Notes: generated by a model not told the origin, from the letters alone. Counted from the first letter of the stretch, positions 30,144 to 40,200 are shown. The stretch: 64,000 nt of DNA from Inhella gelatinilytica (GCF_016093295.1 NZ_JAEDAL010000002.1:496001-560000); one strand, 5' to 3'. A program made the numbers and translations.

Positions 30144-30159
30144 CTGTGTATTTATACAG
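30144..30159 (-). promoter_or_regulatory. LexA operator (SOS box) of imuA-imuB-dnaE2
   Basis: CTGTGTATTTATACAG fits the CTGT-N8-ACAG proteobacterial LexA consensus with an AT-rich centre. It lies 51 bases upstream of the imuA start and about 130 bases before the divergent gene at 30288. Confidence 0.92.
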
Positions 30160-30287
30160 TATTTGATTGCCCAGCCTCAACCCTTGCGCGTCCAGACCGG
30201 GGCCGTGCGGGGGGTACACGGCTCAAGGTGGCGGGCCAGTAAGCCCGCATTGACAAGGCGTGCCGGGGGCGAGGAGGATGCACCGAC

Positions 30288-30764
30288 ATGTCCACCGCCG
30301 ACGACCTGATCGACTCCGCCACCTTTGAGCGTCCGGGCGCCTTCCCCGCGCATGGGCGGTTTCGGGCGCGCCTGCTCCAAGGGTTGCTGCACTGGGAAAA
30401 CGAAGGCCCGTTCAACGCGGAGGCGCTGCGGTGCTACGCACAGGCACGGGACGCGGCCTATGCCCGCTGGGGGGCTCAGATGTCCCGTGTGGGCGGCGTG
30501 GTGACCTGGCGCGACAGTGTGCTCATGTCGCCCGAAGCGTTTGAGATCTACACCCAGGGTTTTGAGTCTTTTTTGGCCCGCGGCTCGCGTTTGCGGGCCG
30601 TGGCCTGGGTGGCTGCCCCTGCCGTCGAGGGGTTGCCCTTCATGGTGGAGCGCTTCGCCAAACTATTCAGCCAACACGGCGTGGCCTTTCGGCTGTTTGA
30701 GCAGATCGAACCCGCCACGGATTGGGTGCGGGCCGAGTTGGCGTCCCCGGGCCCGGAGGCCTGA
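30288..30764 (+). CDS. Hypothetical soluble protein
   Basis: A 158-residue protein without signal peptide or membrane segment. It has a clear start: ATG 30288 behind GAGGAGGA. The sequence H-W-E-N-E-G-P-F-N-A-E-A followed by an amphipathic helix reminds me of small STAS/SpoIIAA-like proteins, but this is a visual impression only. It contains many aromatic residues. It is divergent from imuA across the LexA box, though it is too far for that box to be its promoter with certainty. Function unknown. Confidence 0.6.
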   Translation: MSTADDLIDSATFERPGAFPAHGRFRARLLQGLLHWENEGPFNAEALRCYAQARDAAYARWGAQMSRVGGVVTWRDSVLMSPEAFEIYTQGFESFLARGSRLRAVAWVAAPAVEGLPFMVERFAKLFSQHGVAFRLFEQIEPATDWVRAELASPGPEA

Positions 30765-30770
30765 AGGGCG

Positions 30771-30980
30771 TCAGCCGCGCTCGGGCGTTGGCCCCGGGGG
30801 GGCGACGTAGGCCCCCGGACGCCGTGGGCTCTTGCGCCGGTCGGCGCCGCCAGCCTGCAACCACTCGTGGAAGTCCGAGTCCTGCACGTCCAGGCCGTCG
30901 AGTTGGGCGCGGGTGGTGTCCTGGACGCGGCGAAATTCACCGGCGAGCAGGGATTCGAGGGGGCTGCGATTGGCTTTCAT
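30771..30980 (-). CDS. Small hypothetical protein
   Basis: A 69-residue basic, soluble protein with a short helical N terminus (L-E-S-L-L-A-G-E-F-R-R-V-Q-D) followed by F-H-E-W-L-Q-A-G-G and a Pro/Arg-rich tail. The ATG at 30980 is taken; the open frame extends to 31040 but the added residues look non-coding. It lies between the sensor kinase gene upstream and the convergent gene at 30764. I do not recognise a family and the evidence that it is expressed is limited to codon bias and position. Confidence 0.45.
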   Translation of the reverse strand: MKANRSPLESLLAGEFRRVQDTTRAQLDGLDVQDSDFHEWLQAGGADRRKSPRRPGAYVAPPGPTPERG

Positions 30981-31052
30981 GGCATCGCACTGTGCCGAGC
31001 CCGTCCGTGCCTGACCAACCCCCCAAAAGGGGGCCTTCAATTGGGGGGGCCG

Positions 31053-34000
31053 TCAGCCCGCGCGCCCGCGCTGGGGGGGCTCGGCCAGCAGCGCCTCAAA
31101 GAGCCCCTCGTTCTCCGTCTCGATGGCCGCCAAGAGCCGTGCCTTCCAGGCGTCGATGCCGGGGCTGGAGGGGAAGTCCGGGCGGTCGAGCACGCCGCGC
31201 AAGTCCGTGTAGCGGTAGATCGGCAGCGGGCGCAGGGCGGCCACCCAGGGGGCGAGGCGTGCGCGTTCGTCCGCGTCGAGCTCCGGCGTGGAGAGATCCG
31301 TCACCGTGGTGTGGGTCATGGTGCCTGTGCCCGTGCTGTGTTCCGCGGGCAGGCCCTCGGCCGTCAGCGGCGCGGTGGCGGGCAGCGTGAACCAGAAGGT
31401 TGATCCATTGCCGACCTCCGACACCACGCCGATCTGACCGCCGTGCGCCTGCACCGCCAGCTGGCAGAAGCTCAGCCCCAGGCCGGTGGAGCGCACCTGG
31501 CCCGAGTCGCGCGCGTTGTGCTGGCCGAAGCGCGCAAACACGGCGTCCAGCCGGTCGGCGGGGATGCCCTCGCCGCTGTCCTGCACCGCCACGCGCACCT
31601 GCTCGTGGCCCTCGGTGCCCTCAGGGGCCGCGCTGAGCACGATGCGCCCGTTGGTCGGCGTGTACTTCACCGCATTGGTCAGCAGGTTCACCAGCACGCG
31701 CTCCAGCATCTCGGCGTCGCCGCGCACGCCCAGGCTGGGCGGCACGTCCAGCGTCAGCGTCAGGTTCTTGCGCTCGGCCAACAGGCGCACCTGCTCCACC
31801 GCTTGCGCGGCCAGCGGCGCGAGGGCCAGCGGCCGCGTGTCCAGCACCACCTGCGTGTCCTCGAACTTCTGCACGTCCAGGATGTTCAGCACCAGGTTCA
31901 GCATCTGCCGCGAGGACTGGCGCAGCTGCGCCAGGCGCGACATCAGCGAGGGCGAATCCAAGGTGTTCAGGATGATGGAGAGCGGGTTCTTCAGGTCGTG
32001 GACGATCATCCCCATCATCTGGCGCTTGAAGCCGTCCAGCGCCACCAGCTGCGCGTTGGCGCTGCGCAGCGCTTCGGTGCGCTCGGCCACCGTGGTCTCC
32101 AGCGCAGCCTTTTGCGCCAGCAGCCGGCGCAGGCGCCAGCGCAGCAGGCCCCAGCCCAGCAGCCCCAGCAGCAGCGCGTAGGCCGCGTAGGCCCAGACGG
32201 TGCGGTACCACGGCGGCAGCACACGGAAGGTGTAGCTCGCCTCCTGGCCCACGGTGTCGTAGAGGTTCTTGGCCCGCACGCGGAACACGTAGCGGCCCTC
32301 CCGCAGGTTGTTGACGTCCTTGTAGCTCTCGGCGCTCCAGTTGGACCAGTCGGCATCGCTGCCCTCCAGCTTGACCTGGAAGCGGTTGGCGGCTTCGCCG
32401 TCGAAGCTGGGCGCGGCGAACTCAAAGCGCAGCGCGTTTTCGGCGTAGGGCAGCTCCAGGGCGGCGGCGTTGCCATGCCCGCCAAACAGCACGCGGCCAT
32501 TTGCCCCGGTCACCCGGCTCAGCAGCGTGGCAAACGGCGGGGATTCCGAGCGGGCCTGCCGGCCGTCGTAGCGGAACACGCCATCGCCCACGCCAAACCA
32601 GGCCACTCCGTCGCCATCGGCATGGATGCTGAAGGTCTCCTGCCCCGTCAGCGCGCGCAGGGGGCGGGCGTTCCACTGCGGCACGCCCTGGGCGTCGGGG
32701 CGGATCAAGCCCGTCTCCTTCAGGCCCGTGGCCGGGTCTTCTGTGTAAGCCCACAGGCCGTTCGCCGGGTCGTCGTGCAGCACATAGACCGTGCGCGGTG
32801 TGGCGAAGAGGGCGGCGTAGCGCGGGTCCGGCGCCAGGCGGTTGGTGCCGGGCTCGAAGCGGTAAATGCCGGCGCTGGTGGCAAAGGCCGGCTGCCCGCC
32901 CACGGCGAACACCAGGTTGTAGTTCAGGCTGGGCAGGCCATGCTCGGTGCCATAGCGGGTGACGGGCAGCTCGCCCAGTGTGCCGTCCGCGCGCAGGCCG
33001 GACAGATCCAGCCGCAACAGGCCGCTGTTGTAGGTGCCGGCCCAGAGCCGGCCCTCGGCGTCTTCCACCAGGGTGCGCACCGAGTCCTTCAGGCCCGGCA
33101 CCCGCCCGGCATCGCGCCAGCGCTGGCCGTCGAAGTGCAGCAGGGCGATGCCTTCTTCGACGCCCACCACCACCCAGCCGGGGTGGTCGCGCGGGGCGGC
33201 CAAGGCCTTGGCTCCATAAACGTCCAGGATGAGGGTTCGGCGTTCACCCTGCAGGGCGTGCACACCAAACGCCCCGGCCGCCAGCAAGGTGTCGCCCACC
33301 GATAGGAAATCGCCCGTTTGCTTATGGGTTTGCTGCCCAGTCTCTGCCCAGGCTTGCAGACGGGGCAGGACTCCGGGCTGCAAGCCGTAGGCCCCCTGCG
33401 AGGTGCCGAGCTGTAGTTGACCCCGGTGGCGGTGCAGCTTCTCGACGGTGTTGTCGATCCCGTGGCGTGCATCCAGGCGGCTCAGCGGATCGGCGACACC
33501 CAGGCGCGTCAGCCCGTTGCCTTGGGCCAACCACAAACCCCCATCGCGGTCCAGCAGGCTGGCGGCCACGCTGGCGTCGGCCAGGCCCTCGGCCTTGCCC
33601 CAGCGGGCCTGCAAGCGGCCCTGGGCGTCCAGCAGGTACACGCCGCCCTTGAGCGTGCCCACCACCAGCCGCCCATCGGCCAGGCGCAGCAGGCTCTTGC
33701 CCTGGATGCCATCGGCGCGCAAGGCGGCATCCACGTCGGTGCTCCACGATACGAACTCACCTTGTACGTAACGGAGGAAGCCGTGGTCTGGGTTGTGGAG
33801 CAACAGGTGGGGGTGTGGCGTGTCACCGCTCGGCAAGGCGACGAGCCCGAGCCGTGTGGAGTTGTGGAAACGCTCCCCACCTGGCAAAAGGGTCAGTCGG
33901 TCCCCTTGCAGTTGGAGCAGGCCACGTCCAGCCTCGATCACGTAGGTGCCGTTCGCGCTCCCAGCGGCAACACCGAAGTGCTGCGCGGGGGTCCAGTGTT

Positions 34001-34565
34001 GGAAGCGGCCCTCCTGCCAACGCAGCAGCCTTTGCGGGCTGGAGAACACCACGCCCTCGGGCGTGACCAGGGTGGCCCAAACGTCGGCAAAGCCGCGCGC
34101 TTCGGCCGGCAGTTGATCGAGCAGCGAGACGTAGCGCAGCTGCCCATCGCCCCCTGGGGCCAGGTAGCCCACCTCGCCCACCGCGCCCACGTACACGCGG
34201 CCGCTGGCATCCACCGCCAGCGAGCGCACCGCAGACTGGTTGGCAACGGGGGTGAGGCGCCAGCGCTGGCCGTCAAAGTGCAGCACGCCGCGGTTGTTGC
34301 CCACGTAGATGGCGCCGTCCGGCCCCTGGGCCAGGGCCCAGTTCTGGCCGTCGGCCCCGTAATCGGCGGGGCGGAAAGTGCGCAGCAGCGGCATGCCGGC
34401 TTCGAGCGGCGGGGCCAGGGGTGCCTGCGCGGCAGGGGCCGCGCTGCCGGCGGCAGGGGCGGGCGGGGCTTTGGCGCTGGGGGCGGCGTGAACCGCAAGG
34501 CCCCAAGCGAGCAGCACGGTGCCCAGGCCAGCGCACAGGCCGCGGGGGAACAGGGGGTGGGTCAT
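31053..34565 (-). CDS. Membrane sensor histidine kinase with periplasmic two-component-regulator propeller
   Basis: A 1170-residue sensor. A signal peptide (1-27, ending V-H-A-A-P) is followed by a low-complexity Ala/Pro segment, then about 650 residues of propeller repeats with G-x-I-Y-V-G-N-N-R-G-V and W-A-G-T-Y-N-S-G-type Reg_prop motifs, a Y_Y_Y domain (about 715-785) and one transmembrane helix (about 790-812). The kinase core follows: phosphoacceptor H856 in V-H-D-L-K-N-P, N box N-L-L-T-N-A-V-K-Y near 960 and G-L-G-L-S-F. After the ATPase there is an extra C-terminal tail of about 100 residues. There is no receiver domain in the same chain; two REC-GGDEF genes lie divergently upstream and are plausible outputs. 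Confidence 0.88.
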   Translation of the reverse strand: MTHPLFPRGLCAGLGTVLLAWGLAVHAAPSAKAPPAPAAGSAAPAAQAPLAPPLEAGMPLLRTFRPADYGADGQNWALAQGPDGAIYVGNNRGVLHFDGQRWRLTPVANQSAVRSLAVDASGRVYVGAVGEVGYLAPGGDGQLRYVSLLDQLPAEARGFADVWATLVTPEGVVFSSPQRLLRWQEGRFQHWTPAQHFGVAAGSANGTYVIEAGRGLLQLQGDRLTLLPGGERFHNSTRLGLVALPSGDTPHPHLLLHNPDHGFLRYVQGEFVSWSTDVDAALRADGIQGKSLLRLADGRLVVGTLKGGVYLLDAQGRLQARWGKAEGLADASVAASLLDRDGGLWLAQGNGLTRLGVADPLSRLDARHGIDNTVEKLHRHRGQLQLGTSQGAYGLQPGVLPRLQAWAETGQQTHKQTGDFLSVGDTLLAAGAFGVHALQGERRTLILDVYGAKALAAPRDHPGWVVVGVEEGIALLHFDGQRWRDAGRVPGLKDSVRTLVEDAEGRLWAGTYNSGLLRLDLSGLRADGTLGELPVTRYGTEHGLPSLNYNLVFAVGGQPAFATSAGIYRFEPGTNRLAPDPRYAALFATPRTVYVLHDDPANGLWAYTEDPATGLKETGLIRPDAQGVPQWNARPLRALTGQETFSIHADGDGVAWFGVGDGVFRYDGRQARSESPPFATLLSRVTGANGRVLFGGHGNAAALELPYAENALRFEFAAPSFDGEAANRFQVKLEGSDADWSNWSAESYKDVNNLREGRYVFRVRAKNLYDTVGQEASYTFRVLPPWYRTVWAYAAYALLLGLLGWGLLRWRLRRLLAQKAALETTVAERTEALRSANAQLVALDGFKRQMMGMIVHDLKNPLSIILNTLDSPSLMSRLAQLRQSSRQMLNLVLNILDVQKFEDTQVVLDTRPLALAPLAAQAVEQVRLLAERKNLTLTLDVPPSLGVRGDAEMLERVLVNLLTNAVKYTPTNGRIVLSAAPEGTEGHEQVRVAVQDSGEGIPADRLDAVFARFGQHNARDSGQVRSTGLGLSFCQLAVQAHGGQIGVVSEVGNGSTFWFTLPATAPLTAEGLPAEHSTGTGTMTHTTVTDLSTPELDADERARLAPWVAALRPLPIYRYTDLRGVLDRPDFPSSPGIDAWKARLLAAIETENEGLFEALLAEPPQRGRAG

Positions 34566-34617
34566 GCTGGGCCTCCGGGAGGGGGGTGCGGGCCGAGGGC
34601 GCCGGGGTCAAACCGGC

Positions 34618-34639
34618 GCAGAACGGGCGCAGAACGGGC
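34618..34639. repeat. Two tandem copies of an 11-base unit upstream of the sensor kinase gene
   Basis: GCAGAACGGGC occurs twice head to tail, about 53 bases upstream of the kinase start, in the space between divergent genes. It could be a binding site array or simple slippage; nothing else supports either. Confidence 0.5.
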
Positions 34640-34788
34640 GCGCGAGCATAGCGGCCGTGGGTCGGGCGCGGGGTGGGCGTTTTCCGGGGTCTCCACCAAG
34701 GGATGAGCGCCGGCGTTTGCCCTATCGTCGCGGGCTTCGCCCCGATGTGCCCCAGGCACCGGGGGCGCTCCCAACCCCGATCTGCATC

Positions 34789-35163
34789 ATGAGCAATCCC
34801 AACACCACCATCAGCATCGTGTCCGTCGCAGTGGCCAACGCGGGCACGGTCAACCTCACGTACTCCACCGGCACCAACGCCCCGGCCAACAACAACGGCA
34901 ACGTGAAGGAGCAAGACGGCCAGGGCGCCGCCCAGGTCACCTACACCTCGGCCGTTGCCGGCTGGACGGTGTGCGGGTACACGGTGAGTGGCGCCGTGCC
35001 GTCGGACATGACCATCACCACGGCGGGCAACAGCGTGCTCATCGTGGACCGGGCGACGGCCACCACCCAGGAGCAACTGAACTTCTGCCTCCAAGTGAAG
35101 AATGCCCAGGGCCAGGTGTACACCAGCACCGATCCGACTGTTGTCAACGAGCCTCCCAAATGA
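34789..35163 (+). CDS. Small DP-EP-like protein
   Basis: A 124-residue protein rich in Thr, Val, Asn and Ala, with predicted beta strands and no signal peptide. The N terminus S-I-V-S-V-A-V and the C-terminal T-D-P-T-V-V-N-E-P-P-K resemble the small family named DP-EP after these dipeptides; its role is unknown. Two cysteines are present (G-W-T-V-C-G-Y and N-F-C-L-Q). The ATG at 34789 was chosen; the open frame back to 34519 runs into the divergent kinase gene. It stands between the kinase and the REC-GGDEF pair. Confidence 0.6.
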   Translation: MSNPNTTISIVSVAVANAGTVNLTYSTGTNAPANNNGNVKEQDGQGAAQVTYTSAVAGWTVCGYTVSGAVPSDMTITTAGNSVLIVDRATATTQEQLNFCLQVKNAQGQVYTSTDPTVVNEPPK

Positions 35164-35233
35164 TCTAAACCTTTAGTGATCGGCGGGTGCATAGTGCCGC
35201 GTGCCCGCTGACCCAGCCCATTCGGGAGTGACC

Positions 35234-36199
35234 ATGCCGCAAATCCTGGTGGTGGACGATGAGATCGAGCACCTGAACGCCATTTCCGAGCTGCTGCAAG
35301 CGGGGGGCTACCAGGTGCTGCGCACCAGCCGTTCGGAGCGCGCGCTGGCGATTGCCCAGGGCAGCCAGCCGGACTTGATCATCACCGACTGGGACATGCC
35401 GGTGCTGACCGGCATTGAGCTGATTCGTCAGCTGAAGGCGCAAGCGGACACGCGGGACATCCCCGTGATCATGTGCACGGGCTCCATGACCTCGTCGGAG
35501 AACCTGGACACGGCGTTGGAGGCCGGCGCGGTGGACTACGTGCGCAAGCCCGCCGAGCCGTTGGAGCTGCGGGCTCGCGTGCGCTCCATGTTGCAGCTGT
35601 CGGCCTCGTACCGGCAGATCAAGGCCAACGAGCAGGCGCTGGCGCGGCAGAACGAGCTGTTGAGCCAGCAAAAAGAGGCGCTGCACGTCGCGGCCACGAC
35701 GGACCGGCTCACCGGCGTTCACAACCGCGCCTACCTGATGGACCACCTGGCGCGCGAGTTCAGCAACAGCGCGCGCTATGGCCATGCCTTCAGCTGCCTG
35801 CTGATGGACATCGACCACTTCAAGTCGTTCAACGACCAGCACGGCCACTTGATTGGCGACGCGGTGCTGCAGCACACGGCCCAGATGCTGGCCGGCAAGA
35901 TCCGCCGCGGCGATGTGCTGGCGCGCTACGGTGGCGAGGAGTTTGTGGTGCTGCTGCCTGGCACGGCGGCCCCCGCAGCCGCGGTGCTGGCGGAAAGTCT
36001 GCGCGCGGCGGTGGCCGAATCGGTGTGTGTGCAGGGCGCGCTGCACCTGCAAGTGAACGTCAGCATCGGCGTGGCGGACAATCAACAGGGTCAACCGGCC
36101 AGCGAGTCGGCGCTGCTCAAGCACGCCGACGAGGCGCTGTACGCCGCCAAACGCCAAGGCCGCAATCGCGTGGTGGTGTTCGGGGAGCCGGGCGACTGA
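35234..36199 (+). CDS. Response regulator with diguanylate cyclase output (REC-GGDEF), copy 1
   Basis: A 321-residue PleD/WspR-like protein. The receiver domain (1-120) has the acidic pair V-V-D-D-E and phosphoacceptor D52 (T-D-W-D-M-P); a short coiled coil (about 125-150) links to the GGDEF domain. The active site G-G-E-E-F is at 233-237 and an intact inhibitory I-site R224-R-G-D227 precedes it by five residues, so it should make c-di-GMP under product control. ATG 35234 has GGAG upstream. The next gene is a close paralogue 25 bases downstream. Confidence 0.93.
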   Translation: MPQILVVDDEIEHLNAISELLQAGGYQVLRTSRSERALAIAQGSQPDLIITDWDMPVLTGIELIRQLKAQADTRDIPVIMCTGSMTSSENLDTALEAGAVDYVRKPAEPLELRARVRSMLQLSASYRQIKANEQALARQNELLSQQKEALHVAATTDRLTGVHNRAYLMDHLAREFSNSARYGHAFSCLLMDIDHFKSFNDQHGHLIGDAVLQHTAQMLAGKIRRGDVLARYGGEEFVVLLPGTAAPAAAVLAESLRAAVAESVCVQGALHLQVNVSIGVADNQQGQPASESALLKHADEALYAAKRQGRNRVVVFGEPGD

Positions 36200-36224
36200 G
36201 TTCCCTTGGGCTTCGTGGACGGGT

Positions 36225-37208
36225 ATGCAGCAGGTCTTGGTGGTCGATGATGAACTGGCGCACTTGAATGCGCTGAGCGAGCTGCTGCAGGCCGCGGGCT
36301 ACGAGGTGCTGCGCACCCGCCAGCCGGAACGCGCGCTTGCCATCGCCGAGAGCGCGGGGCCCGATCTCATCATCACGGACTGGGACATGCCGGGCCTCTC
36401 GGGCGTGGCGCTGATCCAGCAACTCAAGGCGCACCCAGCGACGCGCGACATCCCGGTGATCATGTGCACTGGCAAGATGACCTCGTCGGAAAGCCTGGAG
36501 ACCGCGCTGGGGGCTGGCGCGGTGGACTATGTGCGCAAACCGGTGGACCCCATCGAACTGCGGGCCCGCGTGCGCTCCATGCTGCAACTCTCGGCCTCGC
36601 ACCGCGCGCTGCTGGCCAAAGAGGAGGCGCTGACGCGACAGAACGCACAGCTCCGCGAGCTCAACGCGCTGCTGGACCGACAAAAGCGAGCGCTGCACGA
36701 GGCCGCCACCGTCGACCGCTTGACCGGCCTGTTCAACCGCGACTACCTGATGGAGCAACTGAGCCGGGAATTCAGCAACGCGCAGCGCTACGGCCATCCC
36801 TTCAGTTGCTTGGTGATCGACGTCGACCACTTCAAGTCCTTCAACGACCGCCATGGGCATTTGGTGGGCGATGTGGTGCTGCGCGACACCGCACAGCTCC
36901 TGCTGCGCCACACCCGGCGGGGGGATGTGCTGGGGCGCTTTGGCGGCGAGGAGTTTGTGGTGCTGCTCCCGGGCACCCCGGCCCTAAAGGCCGCCGCCCT
37001 GGCGGACGTGTTGCGCGGCGCCGTCGCCCAGGCGGTGTACGACACCGGCGAAGAGCGTTTGCAAGTCACCGTCAGTGTTGGGGTGGCGGACAACCGGGTG
37101 GGCGAGCCGCCCAACGAGATGGCCCTGCTCAAGCACGCCGACGAGGCCCTCTATGCCGCCAAGCGTCAGGGCCGGGATCGCGTAGTGCGGTACACGCCGG
37201 GGGGCTGA
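36225..37208 (+). CDS. Response regulator with diguanylate cyclase output (REC-GGDEF), copy 2
   Basis: A 327-residue protein with the same architecture as its neighbour: receiver domain with D52 in T-D-W-D-M-P, a longer coiled-coil linker (about 130-158), and a GGDEF domain with I-site R231-R-G-D234 and G-G-E-E-F at 240-244. It is similar to copy 1 along the whole length, which points to tandem duplication; the linker is about six residues longer. Both copies keep all catalytic and phosphorylation residues, so neither is a decoy by sequence. Likely co-transcribed with copy 1. Confidence 0.93.
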   Translation: MQQVLVVDDELAHLNALSELLQAAGYEVLRTRQPERALAIAESAGPDLIITDWDMPGLSGVALIQQLKAHPATRDIPVIMCTGKMTSSESLETALGAGAVDYVRKPVDPIELRARVRSMLQLSASHRALLAKEEALTRQNAQLRELNALLDRQKRALHEAATVDRLTGLFNRDYLMEQLSREFSNAQRYGHPFSCLVIDVDHFKSFNDRHGHLVGDVVLRDTAQLLLRHTRRGDVLGRFGGEEFVVLLPGTPALKAAALADVLRGAVAQAVYDTGEERLQVTVSVGVADNRVGEPPNEMALLKHADEALYAAKRQGRDRVVRYTPGG

Positions 37209-37241
37209 CGCCAAAACGGTGAAAAGGCGTAGCCGCCCGAC

Positions 37242-40200
37242 TCATCCCCCCACCAACGGCCAGAAGCACGGTTGGGTGCCCCAGTTGTAGGTGGCCGCCA
37301 GTCCGTTCTGCGCCACCCCCATCAGGTCCAGTTGGGCCGAGGTTGCGGCATCCAGCGCCATGGCCTCAATCGCCGCTGCCCAGCCCGTCTGGCTGCTCTG
37401 GCCCCCGTTCGCATCCATGATGGCGTAGAGCTGCGCCGCAGTCTTGGTCGTGCCCGGGGTGTTGGCCAAGAGCGTGGCCACCAGCTCTTGCGCGGTCTTC
37501 TCGGGCCGGAAGATCAACGCCACCTTGCACAAGTCGTTCAGCGTGTAGGCGTACTCGTTCGTGTAGAAGCTCAAGCCCGCTGCAAAGAGCTCCGGCACGT
37601 TGTAGATGGCCGGGTTCCACAGCACAAAGGCAACACGGGCCACTTCTTCAGCCCGCTGTCCGAAGCCAATGACCCGGTCTTGGAAGACCAGCAGCTCAAT
37701 GCTGTTCAGGCTGTCGATGCCGTCCGCCCCGTTGTTCTTGTGGCTGACGGTGATTTCCATCGTTCCGGGCTTGCGAGCGATTTGGTAGTCACTGAACTTG
37801 CCGCTGAACTCCGCGCGGTCGATCCCGCTGCCGCCACTGATGGTGTCGTTGCCCCCGGCGCCTTTGAAGACTTCGCCGGGTAGGTTGTCCGGGCCGTCCA
37901 AGCCGGTGAAAGTGTCGGCTGCACTGCTGCCACGAATGGCTTCGATGCCGCTGAGGCTCAAGGTGGCACTGCCCAGGGTGCCGATGCCGGTCTTGAGGTT
38001 CAAACTGGCCGCTGTGCTGCCGCCAATGAAGGCAATGTCAAAGCCCGCGCCGCCGTCCAGGGTGTCGCTTCCAGAGTCGCTCACCAAGAGGTCGTTCCCC
38101 TCACCGCCGTCCAGCACATCGTGACCGGGCCCGCCCTCCAATCGGTCCGCCCCGCTGCCGCCCATGAGGGTGTCATCGTCCGCAGTGCCCAGTAGCACGT
38201 CGTCCATCGCGGTGCCCGTGCGCAGCACGCCCTTGCGGGTGAGTTGCAAGCCAATAACCACGGGGTCGTGGTCGGAGGAGCGGTAGGGGTCTGGCGCATA
38301 GAGGCTTTGCAGCTGCGCCGGAGATTTGGACTCGACGTTGTAGTCCAGGCTGGCCGACTCGTCGGCATTGAGGTGCCAGATGGCTGCGCCCGTCACTTGG
38401 CGGGCCAGGCTCTGGGTGGCCAGCGCGTGGTCCAGCGCGCCCCACTGGCCGTCGAAGGCGTAGGAGTAGGACGTGCCGCCCTCCAGAGGGAGGAGGTCGT
38501 CCGCCGTACCCACCCGGTTGTCAGCCCCCGCGACGAGGGCGCGCAAGGGGTCCTCTTGCGCGTAGGCGTTGAGATCGCCCAGGAGCAGGAAGTCGGGGTC
38601 GCCCGACTGGGTGGGGTCGGTCGCCAGCCAGTCGGCCAGGGTTTCGGCCGCTCGGGTGCGGGTTCCATTGCTCAGCCCCTGGCCGTCCCCGAGGTCGCTG
38701 TCGCCCACGCCCCCGGCCGAGGTGCCTTTGGACTTGAGGTGGTTCACCACCGCCGTAAACCGGGCCCCATTGCTCAGGGCTTCAAAGGTTTGAGCCAAGC
38801 TGGGCCGCTGTACGGTGGAGTTAAAGCCCCCGCCATCCGGGTCCACGAAGCTGGAATCCAGAATGGCCGCGGCCCCCACCGGGCGTACGGCGGCGGGTTT
38901 GTAGAGGATTCCCACCGCAATGGCGTCCGACCCGATCTGGGGCAGGCCGGGGTTGATGAAGGTGTAGGTTCCGGCGCCGGCTTGCTGATTCATGGCGTCA
39001 ACCAGGGCCTGGATGGCGCTGGTGGCGCCGTAGCCGTCGTTTTCGAGTTCGATCAGCCCCACCACATCGGCCCCGAGCCCCAGGATGGCACTGACGATCT
39101 TGTCGCGCTGGCGCTGGAACTCGGTCAGGCTGTCCGCGCCGCGGGCGGTCGGAAACCCCGTGCCGGCGCCATCGCCGTTGAAGAAATTCAGGACGTTGAA
39201 GGACGCCACTTTCAAGGTGCCGCCCACGTCCGGCACGGCGGTACGCGGGTTGTCCCCCTGGAAACTGACCGGCGCCGTGGGTTGCAGACGGTAGTGGCCG
39301 AGATCGCCGCTGGCGTACCGGTCATCCAAGATGCCGATCAGCCCGCTCACGGTATCGCCGCCGCGCAGCGGGTTGACGGCGGAGAAAGGCTCGCCATTGC
39401 GCCCGTACAGCACGGTGGCCGGAAAGCGCGAGGTGCTGCCATCGTCGACCACCAAAGTTCGCAAGGCGATTTCGCTTTGATAGGCGGCAAATCCTTCGAT
39501 GCTGGGCGCGTTGAACTGGGTGTAGGTGTCCAGTCGTGCGTCCGTGCCGGGTTGGTTGCTGGGCCCCGACGAAGACAGGAGCACTTCCCCATACTCGCTC
39601 AAGCCCTCCAGCCCCGTGACGGTCAGGGCATCCGGGATCACGACACGCATGCCTTCGAGGGCTTCCAGCTGCGCCAACGAGGCCACCGGGAATCGGAGGA
39701 CTTGCGGCGCCGGCAACGGCCCGCCAGTGCTGAGAACGGTGATGGACGTGACATCACTCAGGCGGGTCAAGCTGCTGGAGCCCGAGATGAGTTCCGAGAC
39801 TTTGCCCTCCACCCGCACCCGGTCGCCCGGGGCAACGGCCACCTGTAGGCCGCCTTCCGAGATGAAGAGCCCCTCCGAGGTCGCAGGATCCGCGTCCCAA
39901 TCGGCGGCATCCTCCTGGACGTAAAAGCCGTTCAGGCCCCCGCTTTGGAAGTCGCCCACCACGATGGCTTCGATGACCACGACTTGCCCCACCAGGCTGG
40001 ACTGCGCGCCCGAGCCCTGAATGGCCGAAATTCTGAGAGGAGCCCCCGGCGGGGGCATGTCGTTGTCAGCAAGCGAGACGGTGGCGGAGGCGGTCGCCCC
40101 CACGCTGTAGTCCGCACCGGGCTGCAGATTCAAGGTCAGTGTTTCGGTGCCCTCCAGGAGGGTGTCGTCGACCGGAACGACGGACACGTCTACAAAGCTC

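Noticed and set aside
37720..38230. Possible CRISPR or DNA repeat array in the nuclease gene
   Set aside because: The repeated pattern is codons of RTX nonapeptides and degenerate at DNA level.
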